Positions 62,139 to 64,000 of a stretch of 64,000 nucleotides of DNA are shown here, piece after piece. The stretch's first letter is position 1; every line of letters starts with the position of its first letter. The notes beneath the pieces are model-generated. The model did not search any database. It was given only the letters and a program-made list of their open reading frames with translations, and was not told the origin of the DNA. The DNA lies in the NCBI RefSeq assembly GCF_900230185.1, contig NZ_OCSR01000002.1, forward strand, positions 3,968,001-4,032,000, in the 5' to 3' direction. A program made the translations under genes and the position numbers. The stretch is from Burkholderia sp. OK233 (GTDB lineage: Bacteria; Pseudomonadota; Gammaproteobacteria; Burkholderiales; Burkholderiaceae).

Positions 62139-62795
62139 ATGCCTATCATCGAAAGCAAACTCGACATCCGTCACGCGGCCTACGACCTTACGCTGCCGTC
62201 CGGCGAGCCGTGGCTGCATGAAATCAAACGCGGCCAGCTGTTCCGCATTCTCGACCTGGAAGGCAATCAGGCCGTCGACACGCTGTTCTACAACAGCGCC
62301 GATCCGCTCGAACGTTACAGCGCGCAGGACACGATCCGCGCGCAACGCAATCTCTATCTGTCCGCAGGCAGCGTGCTGATGTCGAACTTAGGCAAGCCGA
62401 TGCTGACCATCGTCGCGGACACCTGCGGGCGTCACGACACGCTCGGCGGAGCCTGCGCCGCCGAGAGCAACACGGTGCGTTACGCGCTCGACAAACGCTA
62501 TATGCACAGCTGCCGCGACAGTTTCCTGCATGCGCTTACGCATTGCACGTGCGGCGTGGGTACGCAGCTCACCAAGCGCGACATCGTCAGCAATATCAAC
62601 TTTTTCATGAATGTGCCGGTGACACCCCTCGGCAAGCTGACCTTCGAAGACGGCATCTCCGCACCGGGTAAATACGTCGAGATGCGCGCCGAGATGGACG
62701 TGACGGTACTGATCTCGAACTGTCCGCAGCTGAACAATCCGTGCAACGGCTACAACCCGACTCCCGTGCGGCTGACCATCTGGGACGCCCAATGA
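62139..62795 (+). CDS. DUF1989 protein, urea/guanidine carboxylase-associated (shorter type)
   Basis: 218 aa (GGAGACCCGCG upstream). The second DUF1989 subunit, with CGRHDTLGGACAAESN, HALTHCTCGVGTQLTKRD (clustered Cys and His that may bind a metal) and DIVSNINFFMNVPV. It shares the fold of the gene before it and likely forms a heteromer with it as the deiminase. Its stop overlaps the carboxylase ATG (ATGA), so translation is coupled. Confidence 0.9.
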   Translation: MPIIESKLDIRHAAYDLTLPSGEPWLHEIKRGQLFRILDLEGNQAVDTLFYNSADPLERYSAQDTIRAQRNLYLSAGSVLMSNLGKPMLTIVADTCGRHDTLGGACAAESNTVRYALDKRYMHSCRDSFLHALTHCTCGVGTQLTKRDIVSNINFFMNVPVTPLGKLTFEDGISAPGKYVEMRAEMDVTVLISNCPQLNNPCNGYNPTPVRLTIWDAQ

Positions 62796-64000
62796 CGTTC
62801 GACAAAGTCCTGATTGCCAATCGTGGCGAAATTGCTTGCCGCGTGATTCGCACGCTCAAACGCCTCGGCATTGCGTCGGTTGCGGTCTATTCAGAGGCCG
62901 ATCGCCACGCCATGCACGTGATGCTCGCCGACGAATCGATCTGCATCGGTCCGGCGGTGGCGGCCGCCAGCTATCTGAATAGCGCGGCGATTCTCGAGGC
63001 GGCGCGCGCGACCGGCGCGAATGCCGTGCATCCCGGCTACGGTTTTCTCTCGGAGAATGCGGCTTTCGCACAGGCATGCGAAGACGCGAGCATCCGCTTC
63101 ATCGGGCCGCGCCCCGAGCAGATGCGCGAATTCGGCCTGAAGCACACGGCACGCGACCTGGCGCGAGCCAACGACGTGACGTTGCTACCGGGCACCGGCT
63201 TGCTGCCTGACGTGACCACCGCGTTAAGCGAGGCCAAATCGATCGGCTACCCCGTGATGCTGAAAAGCACCGCTGGCGGCGGCGGCATCGGCATGTCGCT
63301 ATGCCGCGATGCGGCGCAACTGGAGAGCGTGTTCGCATCGGTTGCGCGGCTTGGCGAGGCCAACTTCGCGAACGCGGGTGTCTACATCGAGAAATTCGTC
63401 GAGAACGCGCGCCATATCGAAGTGCAGATTTTCGGCGACGGCCGGGGCGGCGTGATCGCGCTCGGCGAACGCGACTGCTCGGTGCAGCGGCGCAATCAGA
63501 AGGTGATCGAGGAGACGCCCGCGCCGGGTCTGACACAAGCGGAACGCACGGCATTGCATGCAAGTGCCGTGCGTCTCGCGCAGGCCGTGAAGTACGAATC
63601 CGCCGGTACGGTCGAGTTCGTATTCGACGCCGACACGCGGCGCTTCTATTTCCTCGAAGTGAACACGCGGCTGCAGGTCGAACATTGCGTCACGGAGGAG
63701 GTGACGGGTGTCGATCTGGTCGAGTGGATGATTCGTCAGGCTGAGGGCGCGCTTGCGCCGCTCGACACGCTGGTTCCGACGCCGAGCGGTGCGAGTATCC
63801 AGGTCCGCTTGTACGCTGAAGATCCGCACAAGCAGTTTCAGCCGAGCGCGGGCGTGCTGACCCACGTCGCTTTCGCCGCCGATGCGCGGGTCGACACCTG
63901 GGTCGATGCAGGCACCGAAGTCAGCGCGTTCTACGACCCGCTGCTCGCGAAGATCGTCGTCAAAGGCGCAACACGCGATGCCGCGCTCGCCGCCATGCGC
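62792..64000 (+). CDS. Guanidine/urea carboxylase, 3' truncated
   Basis: The first 403 codons are in the window with no stop; the full family protein is about 1200 aa. The part seen is the biotin-carboxylase domain: KVLIANRGEIACRVIRTLK, HPGYGFLSENAAFA, ATP-grasp loop KSTAGGGGIGMSL, GERDCSVQRRNQKVIEE and EVNTRLQVEH. The enzyme carboxylates guanidine (or urea) with ATP and bicarbonate. The guanidine-I riboswitch and the DUF1989 pair point to guanidine. The carboxyltransferase residues that separate the two substrates lie outside the window. Confidence 0.93.
   Translation, partial: MTFDKVLIANRGEIACRVIRTLKRLGIASVAVYSEADRHAMHVMLADESICIGPAVAAASYLNSAAILEAARATGANAVHPGYGFLSENAAFAQACEDASIRFIGPRPEQMREFGLKHTARDLARANDVTLLPGTGLLPDVTTALSEAKSIGYPVMLKSTAGGGGIGMSLCRDAAQLESVFASVARLGEANFANAGVYIEKFVENARHIEVQIFGDGRGGVIALGERDCSVQRRNQKVIEETPAPGLTQAERTALHASAVRLAQAVKYESAGTVEFVFDADTRRFYFLEVNTRLQVEHCVTEEVTGVDLVEWMIRQAEGALAPLDTLVPTPSGASIQVRLYAEDPHKQFQPSAGVLTHVAFAADARVDTWVDAGTEVSAFYDPLLAKIVVKGATRDAALAAMR

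Noticed and set aside
61372..64000. Reading the right-end operon as urea metabolism
   Set aside because: The guanidine-I riboswitch in its leader and the DUF1989 pair favour guanidine; the deciding carboxylase residues lie outside, so urea use is not fully excluded.
1..64000. CRISPR arrays, tRNA or rRNA genes, prophage structural genes
   Set aside because: No regularly spaced direct repeats, no cloverleaf-like sequence with a CCA-type end and no phage morphogenesis gene were noticed by eye; a dedicated scan was not possible.

Overview
The window looks like a chromosomal stretch of a high-GC betaproteobacterium of the Burkholderia/Paraburkholderia group. This rests on codon use, on protein sequences that read like Burkholderiaceae orthologues, on the gene set (phosphoketolase with acetate kinase, MHS and LysE transporters, MipA/OmpV, a tandem glycine riboswitch before a D-amino-acid dehydrogenase), and on the palindromic repeat around the IS110 element. 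The genus is my inference; no search was run. I saw no tRNA, rRNA, CRISPR array or prophage.

Layout. 1-6.6 kb: the 3' part of a giant CheB/CheR/PAS hybrid histidine kinase, a class I aldolase behind a thioredoxin-like gene, and small membrane or periplasmic proteins. 6.8-15.4 kb: carbon metabolism (sugar-efflux-like MFS, 6-phosphogluconate dehydrogenase, HAD phosphatase, phosphoketolase-acetate kinase operon, BON protein) with three very small genes. 15.6-21.8 kb: amino-acid genes (riboswitch-controlled D-amino-acid dehydrogenase, LysR, MHS transporter, M20 amidohydrolase, LysE exporter). 21.9-27.6 kb: XRE-cupin/GNAT pair, DUF480 protein, DUF4118/hydrolase/MipA operon and a lone SLATT protein. 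27.7-31.3 kb: organosulfur scavenging genes (SfnG-like, SsuA-like, SfnB-like). 31.4-33.5 kb: a long imperfect inverted repeat split by an IS110-family element with a candidate bridge RNA.

33.5-51.3 kb is a nitrogen-scavenging island: a polyamine/opine-type ABC transporter, a PuuE-like deacetylase, a GntR regulator, a gamma-glutamyltransferase-fold hydrolase of the size of oxamate amidohydrolase HpxW, and then an operon of allophanate hydrolase, a BMP/nucleoside-type ABC importer, a biuret-hydrolase-like enzyme, a second cysteine hydrolase (triuret-hydrolase candidate), an AtzH/HpxZ-type DUF3225 protein and a second GntR regulator. Read as a pathway: triuret or carboxybiuret -> biuret -> allophanate -> ammonia + CO2. 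A 34-bp dyad lies just before the allophanate hydrolase start.

51.4-56.6 kb holds an MFS exporter, an Old Yellow Enzyme with a divergent LysR regulator, a remnant of a short-chain dehydrogenase, what looks like an extra MreB without mreC, and a small secreted protein. 56.6-64.0 kb is a guanidine region. One guanidine-I (ykkC) riboswitch on the minus strand precedes an orphan NitT/TauT-type binding protein. A second one on the plus strand precedes two DUF1989 proteins and the start of a urea/guanidine carboxylase that runs off the window. Between them lies an operon of a TIM-barrel isomerase-like protein and a 2-oxoglutarate/Fe(II) oxygenase, preceded by a perfect 24-bp palindrome. Guanidine and biuret degradation both end at allophanate, so the two halves of the island may share the single allophanate hydrolase seen here.
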